Of a stretch of 64,000 nucleotides of DNA, positions 1 through 13,789 are shown piece after piece. The position numbers and the translations under genes were made by a program. The notes beneath the pieces were generated by a model. That model saw only the letters and a list, made by a program, of their open reading frames with translations. It searched no databases and was not told where the DNA came from. Each line of letters begins with the position of its first letter. Positions within the stretch are counted from its first letter, which is position 1. Origin of the DNA: Hemibagrus wyckioides (lineage: Eukaryota; Chordata; Actinopteri; Siluriformes; Bagridae); NCBI RefSeq assembly GCF_019097595.1, contig NC_080712.1, forward strand, positions 18,500,146 to 18,564,145, given 5' to 3'.

Positions 1-1276
1 ACATTACAAGATGAATGTGAATCAATCTTCCAGGGATGCAGGCCATGCTGGAAAAGTCCCTTGTCAGCTGTTCAAAGTGTAGAAGATATATTTGAAAAAT
101 GAAATTGGATATTTTTATAACATAGCTTTAACTCCATGGGATTCTAAAGTTCCAGCAGAGTAGATTTATCTCTAACTCTCTATTTAACTCTATACTTATC
201 CCTATGATCCATATGACTAATTGCTGCCATAGCAACAACTACCAATTATAACCAAGATTCTTTTAATGTTATGTTGATGTTGAAGTATCTCACCACTGGA
301 AATAATAAAAGCAAAAGTGCACTTGGGTTCTTTGATACATTATAGTATACATACATTTCCATGTGCCAGATCTCCTCGACATCACTCCTTACCTCTCTAT
401 GTTTATTACATAATTAATTACTACAGCAACTCCCTCTATTCATCTTTTGTATTATATTTATTGTTGTTTTCTGATGAACCATTTAAATAACTACAAATGA
501 CTCACAGTAGGCTAGGGAAGAATGTAATGAAGCACTTTTATGAACGTGAAGCTGAAACAGAGCATAATATATTTGCTCCTGCAGACTCTATGCTAATTAT
601 TAAACAGCTGCTCTGGCTCAGTGAGTTTGACCCCCTAAAGCAATAGATGGAGGTGCAAAGCACTGCTGCTTGCCTCAGTGCAGCACAAGCTCATCACTGG
701 ACTCAGCAAGACTGTGCTCTGTTTAATATTGCAGTCAGAGATGTCTTCAGGATGACATAAGTGATGAGCAGATAGATCTAGCACCCTCATATATAAAGTA
801 ATAGAAATTGCAGAATGCACTGGCTAGGCTGGAAAAGGTGGAGTGCAACGCTGACTGTTCACTCTTTTTTATGACCCACTTAATCCTTTTGTTTCAGAGC
901 CATTTTCTTTATTTCTAAATTTCCAGAACTGCCAAATTCAACTTGTAATACAAACCTTTTGGCGTCTTATATTGTGTGCAATATGTTAGATATGTTCCTA
1001 ATGATCCCAGAGCAGAAACCAGACTATAAAACAACAAACCAAGGAAATAAAATGAATAAAAAAAATGTATGCAATTCATTATCTCAGACCAAAGTGGATA
1101 AAGTTCTCATATCTATAAATCATAAAACTATGATTGTACAATTGGAACAAAGCAGAAACATTCTCTAGTACTCTTTAAAGTCTACATCTCCAGTTGCATG
1201 CAGCTTTTACATCAATACGTGGTGATTTCACCACTCACCACTCATTCTTCTCATAGTCACTCACTGTAAACTCCTC

Positions 1277-1405
1277 AGTGGTTCTTTGAAAGGTTGAGGG
1301 TTCTGAACTTCCTAAAAGGGTTCTACATAAAGCTCTCTGCCATGAAGAAACACTATGTTGTACACAGAACCTTTCAGTACATAGAAACTTAAGAACACTT
1401 TATTG
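1277..1405. repeat. GGTTCT-rich interspersed repeat, MITE-like
   Basis: Alternating ggttct and agaacc words (ggttctttgaaagg, agggttctgaacttcc, aaagggttctacat, acagaacctttc, agaacacttt) resemble a common short fish repeat made of such inverted words. Boundaries are approximate. Confidence 0.4.
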
Positions 1406-1492
1406 TTTCATATGTATCCAGTTTAACCTTCTTTCTGTTTTCACGTATCCAACATTTTCCTGAGGACACTGCTGTAAAAATGGTATGGGTAT

Positions 1493-1517
1493 AGAAGAAG
1501 AAGAAGAAGAAGAAGAA
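1493..1517. repeat. (AGA)n microsatellite
   Basis: About eight AGA units. Another trinucleotide run, (AAT)n(ATC)n, follows at 1644-1671. Confidence 0.9.
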
Positions 1518-4500
1518 ACATGTGCTCTTTGTGGCTGCACATACAACTAGGCAAAACTTAATTTTAGTTTAAAGAGTGCTATCATTCACAGACCAAGTAA
1601 ATGCAGACTAGTAGAGCTCAGATAAAGCTACTACTATTGAATGAATAATAATAATAATCATCATCATCATCCTTATCTTTTTATCCTTAATTTACTGACC
1701 TTCCACAGTACATTAGCTGCATGACTACATCTGACCGCAGTCTGTATTACACCTGACACTGACACTAAAAACCAACCTTTATGGTGTGACACCTTCAGGA
1801 TTTGACTTTGCCTCTACATCAGCTTGTAAGCACACAAAATCATTCCCCACAGCTGTAAATAACACCCCACCAACTTTATTACTGTGATGGTACTGGTAAG
1901 CCACTAAGGTCTTAAAATTGCTCATTGCATTGCTGTCACAAACTCAACAAATCAGGAAAATAGCTAAATATTCTACTCTAAGTTATCCACTGCCTCATTC
2001 TGAACATTTCTTGGAAGTATTTGTTACACTTTAATAACATCCTGTGTTTTGTTTCCAAAATGGAATTAATAAAGGTACTAATAAATAAAGGTACTTTCTG
2101 CTCTGAGTGGCAAAATTGTTTTCTATCACTGAATTTTGTTTGTCACCCAACAGCAACTTGTACCCCACTTCCTGTACTGCCCTGCCATCAAAGTCTCCTT
2201 TGGATGGTGAACAGAGTGTCTGGTCAAGTCTCCTGGTGTTTGTACAAGACCTCACAAACTTGATATAAACACATACAATGCTTCCCAACAAGCTGCACTT
2301 TATAACTAAGCTTCACTTGCAAATTATGAGATGACTTAATGTTTATGACAAAAACTTTCTAACTTTTTTGAACTTTCTAATTCAGGTATAAATCTTCCTT
2401 CCAGAATTCTCTCAGATGTGGTTTCACATTTATGATAAAGTGATTATAGGATTCGATTTTATAAACGATTCAAACCTGCAGATCATCTGACCAGCCACAG
2501 TGCAAGCTCAGCACTTTATGAATGATACCAGGTATATCTGTATCGATCAGATCGTCAGCACAATACATTCATGTATTCTTCACACCAGAAGTGGCTGAAA
2601 TGAACCTTTTCTGCTTTACTGCACAGTGACAGGAATTGCAGGCCAAGTTTGCAGAGGATGCTTGCATAATCTGGATCAATATATCAATTGTCCATCATCA
2701 GTTATAGGCTATTAACAGACAAAAAGTGTTTGAGAGTAGTCTCTGTGCCACTAGTGACTATATTGTACCTGCAATGAAATTCACCAAAGCAGAAAAGAAC
2801 TCTAGTGGAGAGACAAATGATTGTATGTGAAGGGGCTCAGTGTCTTTTGTGGTAGTTGATGAGTGTCATAGATACTTCACTTGTGAACATTTAAAATGAA
2901 ATGCATATTTCAACAAGAGACAATATACTCCTGATCACTGTTTTTCCTGAAATCCAGCTCAGCCTGACTCTCTAAGTTGAGTACTATGAAGATCAACCAG
3001 TGGAGCAGACGCTGTTTTAATCATTATGTCATCATTTTCTTTGTCACGATAGAGGGAAGCCAGTACAATTGTAACATTTTTGGTTTGAGTTCAATTGCGC
3101 AACAATGATCTAAATGACAGATTTCATACTTTCCACATAATTACATGCATATGTACAAGTTCACTCATATAGTCAGGAACTACTGTAGATTTTCACTCAA
3201 ACCAAAAGGGGCTCTGAACAACTGTACAGCAAAGAGGCACAACTGTCACATTGCATGGATAACGCCACTCATAAAATGGCATAAACTTACATTTGCATCA
3301 AAAAAACATGAAAGCATCATGCGTTGATTATTCCATGTGGTATGACTTAGAGGGTAACTTGGAAAAATATTGTGTCATTTTAAATAAATCATTGGTTGTC
3401 TCTTATGCACATGCAGAGAAGTGCATGCAGAACTTTCGCCCATTTAATGCTGGAATGATGCAAGTGTTACGTTTGTTCTGTAGGTCACACCCATGCTTTC
3501 TCACAATCTTGCAAACAGAAAGACAAAAACTGAAAACTACCTGAACAAATGTCAGTTTTTCACCAAGTTCTTTCACTTTCACAAAATCCTTTTCACAAAT
3601 ATCTCCATCAAGAATGGACAAAACCCACAATTATTTGGGTTTTGCTTTTGTTTACTTGACCTTCTATTTCTTTGGCTAATGGAGGTTTGTACAGTTTCTT
3701 GACATTGGCATGTGTAATGCGTATTAATAAACCTGCACTATGACTCTATTAATCATTCTGGCTTGTTACTTCTGCAACCGCCTGCATGTTAGCATGAACA
3801 TTTTGACTCAGCCCCAACACCTTCTTCCTCTGGCTCAAAGTATAATTACATTAGTGGGTTGGGAGAGGTTGAGTGTCTGGTGGAATGTCCAGGAATTGCT
3901 GTCTGGATTTCCAGTTCTGAGGAAAAAAAAGTCCCTGAATACTTCAGCAGGATACTGTACAGTTTGTTTGGTAAAGCAATCAGATTTGCTTAGTTGTCAG
4001 TGATGATACTCTTTATCTGACAACCGTATCTATAGAGAAGGATGAATTATGACTGACATCTTAGCAATGTACTTTGACTTCTCTCTGTCTGTTCCTTATA
4101 TAGTAGGAAGCTGTTTGTCCCAGCTGAGCAGACGATTGTCTTGCTACTAAACAGCAGATGTAGCAGTAAGGACCATCTTTGTCCTGCTCTATAATTACTA
4201 AATGAGCCTCAGGCCCTTATAGCACAACTGGTGTTTCCATTTCTGTTGCAAATAGTCTCATTAGAACAGCAATGCTGTACAACATGCTGTCTTTCTGCAA
4301 ATAAAAGTAGTGCACTGTCAATCTGCATCTCTACTTTGTGGCTGCAGAGATACACATGCTCTCTTTTTAAACTTTCACTGTTGATCCTTTGACACTACAC
4401 TGAATATAAAAAGTTTAAACAACTATCAAAACAGCAGGTTTTTGTGATGTAAAAAAAAAAAGTGTAGCAGCAGATGCAAATGCAGATTATTTTTATAAGG

Positions 4501-5121
4501 CGCAAAGGAAACAACAAAATGGTGAGTATAAACCAAAATAGTAAAACATACAGACTATGGAAAGCAAAGAAACAAACATCAACAGAAGCTTAGCAGTGCC
4601 GTACACAAAAAGCAGAACTTGAAAAGGGGTGCTGATTGAGGGAAATGCAGAACAGGTGTGAATGCTCAGTGAGCCGTTTGAAGTGAAGGGTCATGCGGCA
4701 TGCAGGGGCTGATGGGTAATGTGCTGATGGGTAAAGTGCTGATTTTGGAAATAGCCTTGACAGAACGTAAGATAAATCATGTCGGATCTTTTCCCACCTT
4801 TAATGTGATACAGCAACCAACAATATTCAAGTGGAAAAACAAATGGAAACATTTACTTAAAAGAAAAAAGAAAGAAAAAACCTACGGGATGACTTTTGGG
4901 ATAAAGGTCTGGGAAAGTTTTCTTGAGAAAACTGCTAACTGCCCTGCAACATATGCTTGTATTCACACTATAACATACTTCTACTTCTAGTTTCGCCTAT
5001 AAGAAATTGGATAGCTCTGCAAACATATTTGCAAAGGTCAGACTTCCAGTGTTTCACTGCCATATTCACATGAATTAATTTTAGCTGGTAGGATAGACAT
5101 GAAATGCTAGTTTTCATAATT

Positions 5122-5175
5122 CATTCATTCCTTCATCTTCAGTAACCACTCTATCCTGGTCATATTTCAAATATG
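5122..5175 (-). repeat. SINE tail fragment
   Basis: Holds attcattcattccttcatc followed by ttcagtaaccactctatcct and ggtca, the inverted 3' tail of the DANA/Mermaid-like SINE. Nothing recognisable continues beyond. Confidence 0.5.
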
Positions 5176-8100
5176 CACAGTATGTAAGGGTTAATAAAAC
5201 AAATACTTATTCAAGATGCCAAACTATACCTCTGATCTGTGTTTGCAGACATATTGAGCATTCCAGGCTCTGGGTTCGGGCAGCAGGCCAGAAAAATGAC
5301 ATAAAAAAAGATGTGAGCATAGCAGCAAGTGATTAGAGCAGGAGTTTCACCGTTACTAACAAGCCCCTTGTCAATTAGAAAGCTTAACCACTATTGTTAA
5401 CAGTCTCGAGTAGCCTGGTCTCCCATTTTGGAAGCATTGGCTCTGTTGAGGTGACAGAATATTGGAGGCTTTTCTGAGTGCCTGTACTTGAGGAAGAGAA
5501 AGCTATTTCTGAATGTTGACATTGTAAGGCTTCCTCTTCATTAGCTTGAGACAGCTGTTGTTTATCAAATATATCTCTGCTCTAGTGCCTGATATGTTGG
5601 AAAGTAGAGCTGATATTTTCTGAAGCCACAACTTTCATGTCTTACACTCTGGCCAAAATGAAAAATGTAGCCATCATGTTGTAAACATCCCTCTTGTGTC
5701 TTACGGTGATGATGCATTGGGCTCAGTAGAGAGATTTCCTGGCTTAAATACTGGAAAAACCCTCTCCAGATTGCATATCCTGAAGGTGGACATTATATAA
5801 TTGGACTACAATTGTTAGAAGTGGATATTAGGATGGGATGGGGAATGGGGTGGTACTAAAGTTATGTTCAGGGAAGCCAGATACTGTAGCTAGCATGCTA
5901 CTTAACATAAACAGTCACATAATAAGTAAATAATTGTGTGAATGAAGTAAATGGGCCACTTATGTGATAGCAATGATTCACTGATTTAGCTAGTTTTCAC
6001 AGTGACATCCAATCATGTTGGAGCCAAAATATACAGAAGAAGAACTGCACCAGCATGAAGAGCAAAAGGAGAGCAGTTGTAGGTCTTTCCAAATTATACA
6101 GAGCCAAATAACTAAAGTTGGGAACAACACAAGAAGCCACAGTATTGTTAGCTAGCAATGTTACATGATGATGATAGTAGTTACTAGTAGTTAGTGAAGA
6201 CAAGCGTTTGCAAGTGTACATTAACTAATCGTAGGGCATGTCCGGGCTTCTCCTCTAGTCTGGTTCTGGCACTAAATATAGATGGAATTTCTGTTTTTTG
6301 CATCACCTTTGGTAGAAGACTCAGTAACTCTGTTTACAAATGTCTTACATAGTCCTCCAGTTTGAAATGATGGCTGCACACTTGTTAAATTATATATATA
6401 TATATATGACCCATTTAGTGTTTTTAAATAAAAATAAATGCATGCATAGCCTGGTTGCAAAAAGCCTTTAAGTAACCTATAATTGGCTATAATCTGTTAT
6501 TCACTTGTTGTCCACTTGTTAAAGATCACCACTTAAAGACAGGAAATGCAATTCAACTCACCTAGTACTTTCAAATGGTGTAACCCAAATTGGTGTAAGA
6601 AGATCTTCATCGATTGGCATCCTGTCACTGATGCTAAGTGGGCTAGCTTGTAATAGTGGTACATATATACATATATCTGATAGAAACACTGAGAGTTTAT
6701 ACGAGAGAGCTCTGACAGGATAAAAATTTATTCCTGCTTACATCTGTGTTGCATGTGGGAAAGGTTCATGACATAATGTTTTATGAGCACAACATCAAAG
6801 ACATTAATCACTAAAAGCTGATGACATAAACAAATTTAGCTAGCTAAATGTGTATATGATAAGCACCTGCTTGGTATAAACATGACCCAGCTAGTTTCAT
6901 GAAGTAGATTTTAGGTGAGGTAGCCTCTGCAGTATAAATATGATGTATGAGCTAACTGTAACGATGTTTTGTTCTTCAAGCAAAATTGCCACAATCATCT
7001 TCTGCATGTTAGCTTGAAAAAGTCTCACTCAGAGGTCCAGATTGATGGATGAGAGCAGGGATTCCCAATAGACAAATTTCCTATTTGTGTATTTCATGCT
7101 GGGTAGTGAAATTTTGCATCATTGATGGTTGAAAACAGAAAAAAAGACACAACTATTACTATTATTAGTATAGTATTAGTATTAGTATTATAACACAAAG
7201 TATTCTGTTACATGAGCACTAAGTGATATAGTACTAATCAACAGCATACTACATACAATGAAAAATAGTATACAAAATTCTTCTTTTATGTCCCGAATGC
7301 TCCTTTAACAATTAGCATGCTTGCTGATTGACCTTTGTACCTGTATCTGATTTACACTGACCATGCCATAGACATTTACGATTTAGAGTGTGTTAAAACC
7401 AGCCTTGCAACAAATATATAAGAGAAATGATCTATAGTTCTATTCAGTTTTGTTTGCTTGAGCTTGTAACTTATATTGTTTAATAGGCAATGTAATATTA
7501 CACAGCTGAAGTCATACTGTATGCTCTGCTGCATTCTCTGTTTGGAGAAAGGGTTAGAATGAAGTCAGGGGGCTAATTAAAACAGTACACACAGTCCAGA
7601 ATGTGAAAGTTAAGAAATGCAATGTCTATCTTTTTTTTCATGATACACCGAGCTGCTCCTTTGGTACTCATTCTTTAGCATGTTTCAGATATTTTTCCTT
7701 TCACTCCTTTTTTGTTTAATAGTTATGCAATAAATCTTAGTCTGATTTCCAGTTTAACATGAGTCTGTGGAAACATATGTAACCCTGTGATTAATAGCAC
7801 TCAGCAATGTTAGTAAAAAGAAACAATGTCTACATTTCTAACTTCTCATTTTTTGGGAATATACTTTTACAAATGCAATAAAAGAGATCTACATTTACAT
7901 GTTTCAGTTGTCACTGATTGATGAAGTGAAATGAATCATATTTATAAAGTAAATACTACAAAAATGATATAATGGATGCAGGGCTTAGTTACTGTGCTTT
8001 TCAAAAGCTGATGGTACAACAAAAGCTTTGTTTGCAAAAATTAGAACCTACCTGAATTTGTCTTGTTCATTCCTTCAGGTTTGCGGTGTATCCAGAGATT

Positions 8101-8469
8101 ATTCTAAAAACAGTGGCCTCATGATGGGAATTCCGATTGAATTAATATAGAATGAAATATGGTATTCCTGTTCTAGACTATTCACGTTCTTTATTTAACA
8201 CACTTAGAAAATGTAAGTAGCACACTTAACACTATGTTAGCTTTTGGGTGCCATAGAGCTTGCAGTATTTGAAAAAATGAATGAATGAATGTTTCCTTCA
8301 TAGCTGATGATGGACAATCACACTATTCTGTTCTGTCAGGTTCAGCAGCTAAAAATACAGCAAGTTCATGAATGTGTCAGAAAGTCTCACAACTAATTAT
8401 ATTGAATTTACTGGAAAGTGTGGCTTATACTGGTTAGTGTCTAGCATAATTCACTGTTCTAAAGTTAAG

Positions 8470-8692
8470 TATTTGCCACATATACATTATTGCACAGTGA
8501 AATTCTTTCTTTGCATACCCTATCCTTGGAGGGATGGGGCCAGAGCGAAGGGTCAGCCATGATGCAGCACCCCTGGAGCAGGGGGGTTGGGGCATTGCTC
8601 AAGGGCCCTATGGTGGCAGCTTGGCAGTGCTGGTGCTTGAACCTTGCTCTTCCAGTCAACACCCCAGAGCCTTAACCACTTGAGCTAGTGGA
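8470..8692 (-). mobile_element. tRNA-derived SINE
   Basis: On the minus strand an A-box-like TAGCTCAAGTGG (8687-8676) and a B-box-like GGTTCAAGCAC (8643-8633) are spaced as in a tRNA promoter. They are followed by a body (CTTGAGCAATGCCCCAAC) and a tail region reading AATTTCACTGTGCAATAATG. Architecture and wording match a common catfish/teleost SINE. Polymerase III type II promoters are the defining feature of this class. Confidence 0.8.
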
Positions 8693-8909
8693 AGAGTTAA
8701 CTCTAGAAGTTTGTTAAAGTGAAATAGGTAACTGGAGTATTTAATTACTCTATAATATACCTACTCATGTTCTTTGTAGTCTTCATCAAAAACATATTCA
8801 CATGCTAAGACTGGGTCTGAGAATACAACCTAATCTTAGTGTTAGTGGGTAGTTGGTATAAGGAGTAAAAAAAGTGAAAAGTTTTAAAATGCAACATTAA
8901 AAAAAATTA

Positions 8910-9800
8910 GATCAGTGCTAATTCAAGTCTTTGGTGAAGAGGTAGGACTTTAGTCTTCCTTTGTAGACAAACAGAGATTCAGTTGTTTAGACAGCTAGTG
9001 GAACTCTATATGCATATCTTCCTGGTACATTGAGGGATGGTATAGAGGTTTGATGGCAATGTGGTGCAGAGTGAAGTGTGAAGCATCTTGAGGTAGGAGG
9101 GGATTGGCCTCTTTAAGGTTTTGGAGGCAAATATCAAAGTTTTAAATGTAATGCAGGCAGCTACAGGAAGCCTGTAGGGAGAATTAAGCAATGGGGTGAT
9201 TTGGGGAAGACTAAAACAAGTCTTGCAGCTACATTATGGATCATGTGCAAAAGTTGGATGGTACAGAGACTGATCTGTCAGGAATGAGCTACATCCAGTC
9301 TTGCGATGACAAGGATATGAACAAGCATTGATTAGTTTCAGTGAATAAAATTGGCCCATTTCTCCTGATGTTGTAAAGGAGTCAGGTTAAACAAAATGAA
9401 GTGAGAAGTATAGTGCTCTATCAGAACTACCCTTGTGCATTGACAGATAATCTGATTTGATCTGAGAGTTGTTGGGAGATCACAAGAGCTTTCCATGCTG
9501 CAGCATGTCCATGGATATACAGCAGTTCACTACAGAAACAGTTAGACATGCTGAGATTCATGCATTGTCTCAGGGAGGAAAGGGGAGAATGTGTTGCGTG
9601 TCATCAGCAAAGCACTGGTATTAAAGTCAATGTGAGGATATACACTCAAAGTCCAACCCTAACCTTAACCCTAACCCTGGGTATAGATGGAGAATAGAAT
9701 AGGATCCAGCATTGAGCCTTGTGGTTACAGCAGTGGAGAGTATGAACATGGTGTAGATGGTGATCCTTGCTATGTCACTTGACTTTCCCTCAAACAAACC
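8910..9800 (-). mobile_element. LINE (L2-like) reverse transcriptase relic
   Basis: Minus-strand translation in several frames gives decayed RT motifs in the right order: PQGSMLDPILFSIY (codons near 9724-9683), F-ADDT at 9611-9597 (FxDD catalytic box), an HHILPFPPE-like block, then LPVAACITFKTL with PSYLKMLH (9180-9090), and a tail resembling TTESL...LKSYLF near 8950. Frameshifts and stops break it throughout, so it is an old 5'-truncated copy. The clade assignment (L2-like) rests on remembered motif style and is less certain than the LINE call. A short telomere-like repeat lies inside it at 9655-9678. Confidence 0.8.
9655..9678. repeat. Short telomere-like hexamer tract inside LINE relic
   Basis: Four consecutive hexamers, three AACCCT and one AACCTT, equal to TTAGGG-type repeat on the minus strand. 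They lie between the PQGS and ADD motifs of the RT relic. Confidence 0.75.
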
Positions 9801-11592
9801 ACTCTTAAATTGTGGCACTTATCCAACACTAACAAACATTTCAAGATGGTAAGGCTTCTAAACAACGGATCACCAACTGCTGTAAAAAGATGGGGAAATT
9901 AAACTTGAAGATAACTTTTGTTTCAACTCAAGATGGATTACTTTAAGTTGTAATTTTTAAAAACTTATAAACTTACAAACATCAATATCCAAAGCTTGTC
10001 ATGACAACTGGACGTAAGGTGAAGAAATAAGTTATATAATTTATTGAGGCTGTCATGTTTTACAGTGTAAGATTTATGAGTATGGACAACTCAGTTGCTG
10101 CTGCTCAGAGGTCGAGAATGAGGATAACAGTTTGGCTGACCTAGCAGCATGACGCTTCCTCATAACAGCCAAAAGGGCAGTTTCTATGGAATGTACCCCA
10201 TTAAAGCCAGACGGATTCTTATCTTGGAGGTTCTTGGTTAAAAGTGAGACACAACTGAAATTATACAGCACATTAATTTTTATTAGAATGTCAGGAAAGA
10301 AATGATACCAGTTGGTTGTTACTGATGTCTGGGGAGCATTATGTGGGCTTTTTTCGGTTGTGTATTACCCTTGCTGTTTTAAACGCTCTTGGCATGTGAC
10401 CAGATGATATGGGGTTGTTTATGTTAAAAGGGAAGAAGGTATCGTGAGATGGTCTGGAGCATTGTCAGACGGATGGGTTTGAGTGAGCAAGTGGCAAGAT
10501 TACTGGGCAAAAGTGTCCGCCTGATTTTTTCTGTAGTACAAGTTTAAAAGAAAGAAGGGGAAGAAAAATTGGGTAAGGTAGGAATAGGACTAGGAGAGAA
10601 AGATTGCCATATTTTGTTCATTTTCTCATCAAAAAGAGGTGCCAGTGCCATCAGCATTTAGGTAAGAGGGTGAAGGGAGAGGGTTTTTAAATCCAGATCA
10701 AAATGTACTTATGCAGCCTAGCCTTATTAAACAATTTTGCCTGATTTATAGTCATTAATGTACTTTGTAATAAACACTCGGTTTAATCCATAGCTTGACA
10801 GGAAAATAACAAGATCCCTGGTAGAAATAAATGGTGCTGGTGTGCAGATATCTATGAAAAGAATAGAGATTAATTAGCTACATGTAAGTATAAAGGCCTC
10901 TTAATTAGGATTGTGTGAAGGTAGAAGAAAATAACTCAAACTCCAAAAACTTAGACATGACAGAGTAAAGATCCAATAAAAGCACCAGGAAAAAAAGAAA
11001 TAAAATAAAGGTAATGAAATGAGGTTGGCTGGTCTGTATGAATTTGAATTTTGCTTAATGGCGGAAAAAGAAAAAGAACAGGACATGCTTTTACTTTACA
11101 TGCTATGCACTGGCTTGCAGTGTGTGCAGGTGTGGCTTCTGGGCAGACAGCCTTCCTGGACCATGCAACATGACATTTACATTCTACTGTACCTGGATTT
11201 TGGGGCCTTCAGCAAGTAGGTCTCGAGCCTGTATGACGTAGTGTATACTGGGCCACAGCAGCAACGGCAGCTGGATCTCATTCAGTCCTACTGCTATTAT
11301 GCATAAGGTTTAGTCTCATGTAATGAAAGAAAGTGTGTTTAATGTGTTTACATTGTGTGGTGTGATTTTTCTTTTAATGCATTGTGACACTATAATGTGT
11401 TTTCAGTTAAATATAAGCAGGTTTAGGTGTTATGTCCAACATGCTGTACATATCACATCCTTGCATTTTGTGGCCCATCTTTATTGGGACATAAAATGAT
11501 TGTTGATGGTTGCTTAGCATATGTTCAGTGACACAACAGGATTGTTTTATCCAGATTCTAAATAAAGTGTCTTTGTGTAGTGTGTGTGTGTG

Positions 11593-11666
11593 TGTGTGGC
11601 TCAGTGGGGTATGTAAGAATGGCCTGGGCTGGGGAGAGTGATGACAGACTGGCTCATGAATTTCAT
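11593..11666. repeat. Local duplicate, copy A
   Basis: A 74-bp segment from tgtgtggctcagtggggt to gctcatgaatttcat, close to 90% identical by eye to 13302-13375, same orientation. Differences are mostly G/A exchanges. It lies next to a TG microsatellite at 11580-11599. Confidence 0.7.
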
Positions 11667-13301
11667 GTCCAACTGAGAATCTCATCCAGCTGAACCTTCA
11701 ATCTAGCCAAGATACCAGGCCAAAGTAAACAGTGAAAAAAGATTTCACACTTAGGACACACACATGCACACACATTTTCATTCTCTTTATAACAAGTTGC
11801 ATGAAGTGTTAAAAAAGAAAAACAACTTTGGAACTAGTTTCAAATCTCAGATTCTTATGCTGGGGGCTTTAGTGCATTTCTATATAAAGCAATGAGTCAA
11901 GCAACAAACAACTTAGCTCACCCTTAACAGAACACAGTGCTTGTTATTAGCTCATCATGTTTGCTGCTTTCCATGTTCAGCTAAGGTCTAAATACTTTGC
12001 TCTTGATCATCTAGATTTCGTCACAGTTGCAATCTAAAATGAATTCATGGATCCATACCAAAAATTCTCCCGTGTGTGTGTGTGTGTGTGTGTTAATAAA
12101 TGCTTTGACTAAGTGATGTGTTCAATTCCAGAAATTACCCACTTCGTTCAGAGAGAGTATTGTGAAAAACATGGAACTTTTTATTTTCTCATTTGTGCCA
12201 ACAAGATCTCTTGACTGCAGATTAGGTAAGCATAATTAAGGATATTATTACATTTATACATAACTAGCCTTGTAACACTTTTTCTTTAAAAAAACAAAAA
12301 CAAATGCATCATTAAACATAGTGCCAAATCTTGTTATTTTATTTTCATAAGAATTATACATAATGTGTTTTTTCATTTGTCAGAGGCTGAAATAATCTTT
12401 TGTGCCACTTCATAGACAGAATGAAATGATGTGTTCTCCCTGGGCCAGAAAATTTCCCATTACTCAAGAAGCCTGCATTCCACTGCTGTGTTTTTGCATA
12501 AGACACTCTTTTACTTGGCTGGTGAAGTGGCTCTGACAAGTTATACCCAGTTTCTTTCTGTTTCTAGATGATTGGATGAGCTCTTCATATCCCTCTCAGT
12601 GTGACTGTCCCTAAGCTCAATGTCACTCGGGTCTTGTTCAGCATTTTTCCTCTCTACTGAAGGTGCAATGTTTGTACAGAGCGATTGTATGGAGATCAGA
12701 TAATGGCTTTCCCAGCATCCCTAGGTAGACATGAGCACAATCCCCCCAGCTCTGCTGTTCAGAGAGTTATCGGCCCTGTTGTTGACCTAAGTGAGACTCG
12801 TTGCCATGGCAGTGGACAATGAGATATAACTACTCTGCAGCTCAGTTGGGGAGGCAATTAGTGCAAAGAAAAGCTCTGGATCATACAGTGGATGTTTTGG
12901 ACTTCCTTATAGTTATTTTGGTCAGTGTCCAAAGTGATCAGAAATCTTGACAGCACTCAGCACGCACAAGGTCATGCTGAAATCCCAATTGCACAATTAA
13001 TTTAAACTTAATTGCACAATTAATTTCCAGTCCATGATGCCTAATACTCTTGTGTTGCTTGTACACACTACAATTCTTTGTTGTTTCAGTAGGTTAAAAC
13101 GTAAGAATGTACAAATGTTATACTGTACATGTGCTGTTTATGCAACATTTAGTTATCATGTCACCTGTATTTTAGACAGCCTTGTGATTATTTACAATAT
13201 GTTCAATGAAAAATTATTAATGTATATGAAATATTCAGAGTCTAGACACAATGTCTTTGTGTATCAGCACTTGTGTGCTAGTTAGAATGTGTGTATGCAT
13301 G

Positions 13302-13375
13302 TGTGTGGCTCAGTAGGGTGTATAAGAATGACCTGAGCTGGGGAGAGTGATGACAGACTGCTTCATGAATCTCAT
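13302..13375. repeat. Local duplicate, copy B
   Basis: Counterpart of 11593-11666. It too is preceded by a TG-rich run, and further upstream both copies share a tgtctttgtgta word, so the duplication may once have been longer. Confidence 0.7.
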
Positions 13376-13789
13376 TAATTAAACTGTCGCTATAAAACTC
13401 CAGCCCAAACTATTGGCAATCCTGAATGTCCCAGTGTTTCATAGCTCTGAGTTAGACTCATTCAGTGTTTTTCCCATTCAATGATTTATTTTTTTTTTCA
13501 AATTGGGAATGTTTTTCTAATGATCTGCTCCTTTGTGAGGAGCTAATGGTAATTTGATCAATGGCAGAAACCACTTTACATTCAGTATCATGCTAGATTG
13601 GGGCTCTGTTTTATTTTTTCAGGTTGGATTGCAATTAAAGAGATTTTCCTTTGATTGCCAGGAAGTACCCAATGATGACAATACAATCTTGTATATCTTT
13701 CTTTAGAATGTTTTTTAAGTGTTTTCTATTAAGAAAAGGTGGAGTCTGTAATTACTGGATGTTGAAGCTCACAGATCTGGTTTGATGTT

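Larger units (their letters stand above)
1..8469. other. Intergenic, AT-rich
   Basis: No gene seen. Contents: the GGTTCT-type repeat at 1277-1405, AGA and AAT/ATC tracts, a SINE tail at 5122-5175, a TA tract at 6390-6407 and ATT/AGT repeats near 7149-7190. All open frames are short and lack recognisable domains. Confidence 0.7.
9801..13789. other. Intergenic, AT-rich, one local duplication
   Basis: No gene seen. It holds TG tracts (11580-11599, 12072-12092), the duplicate pair 11593-11666/13302-13375, and a more complex patch at 12590-12870 with an X-box-like word gttgccatggcag. Confidence 0.65.

Noticed and set aside
8633..8687. tRNA gene
   Set aside because: A and B boxes are present but there is no cloverleaf with paired acceptor stem; it is a tRNA-derived SINE head.
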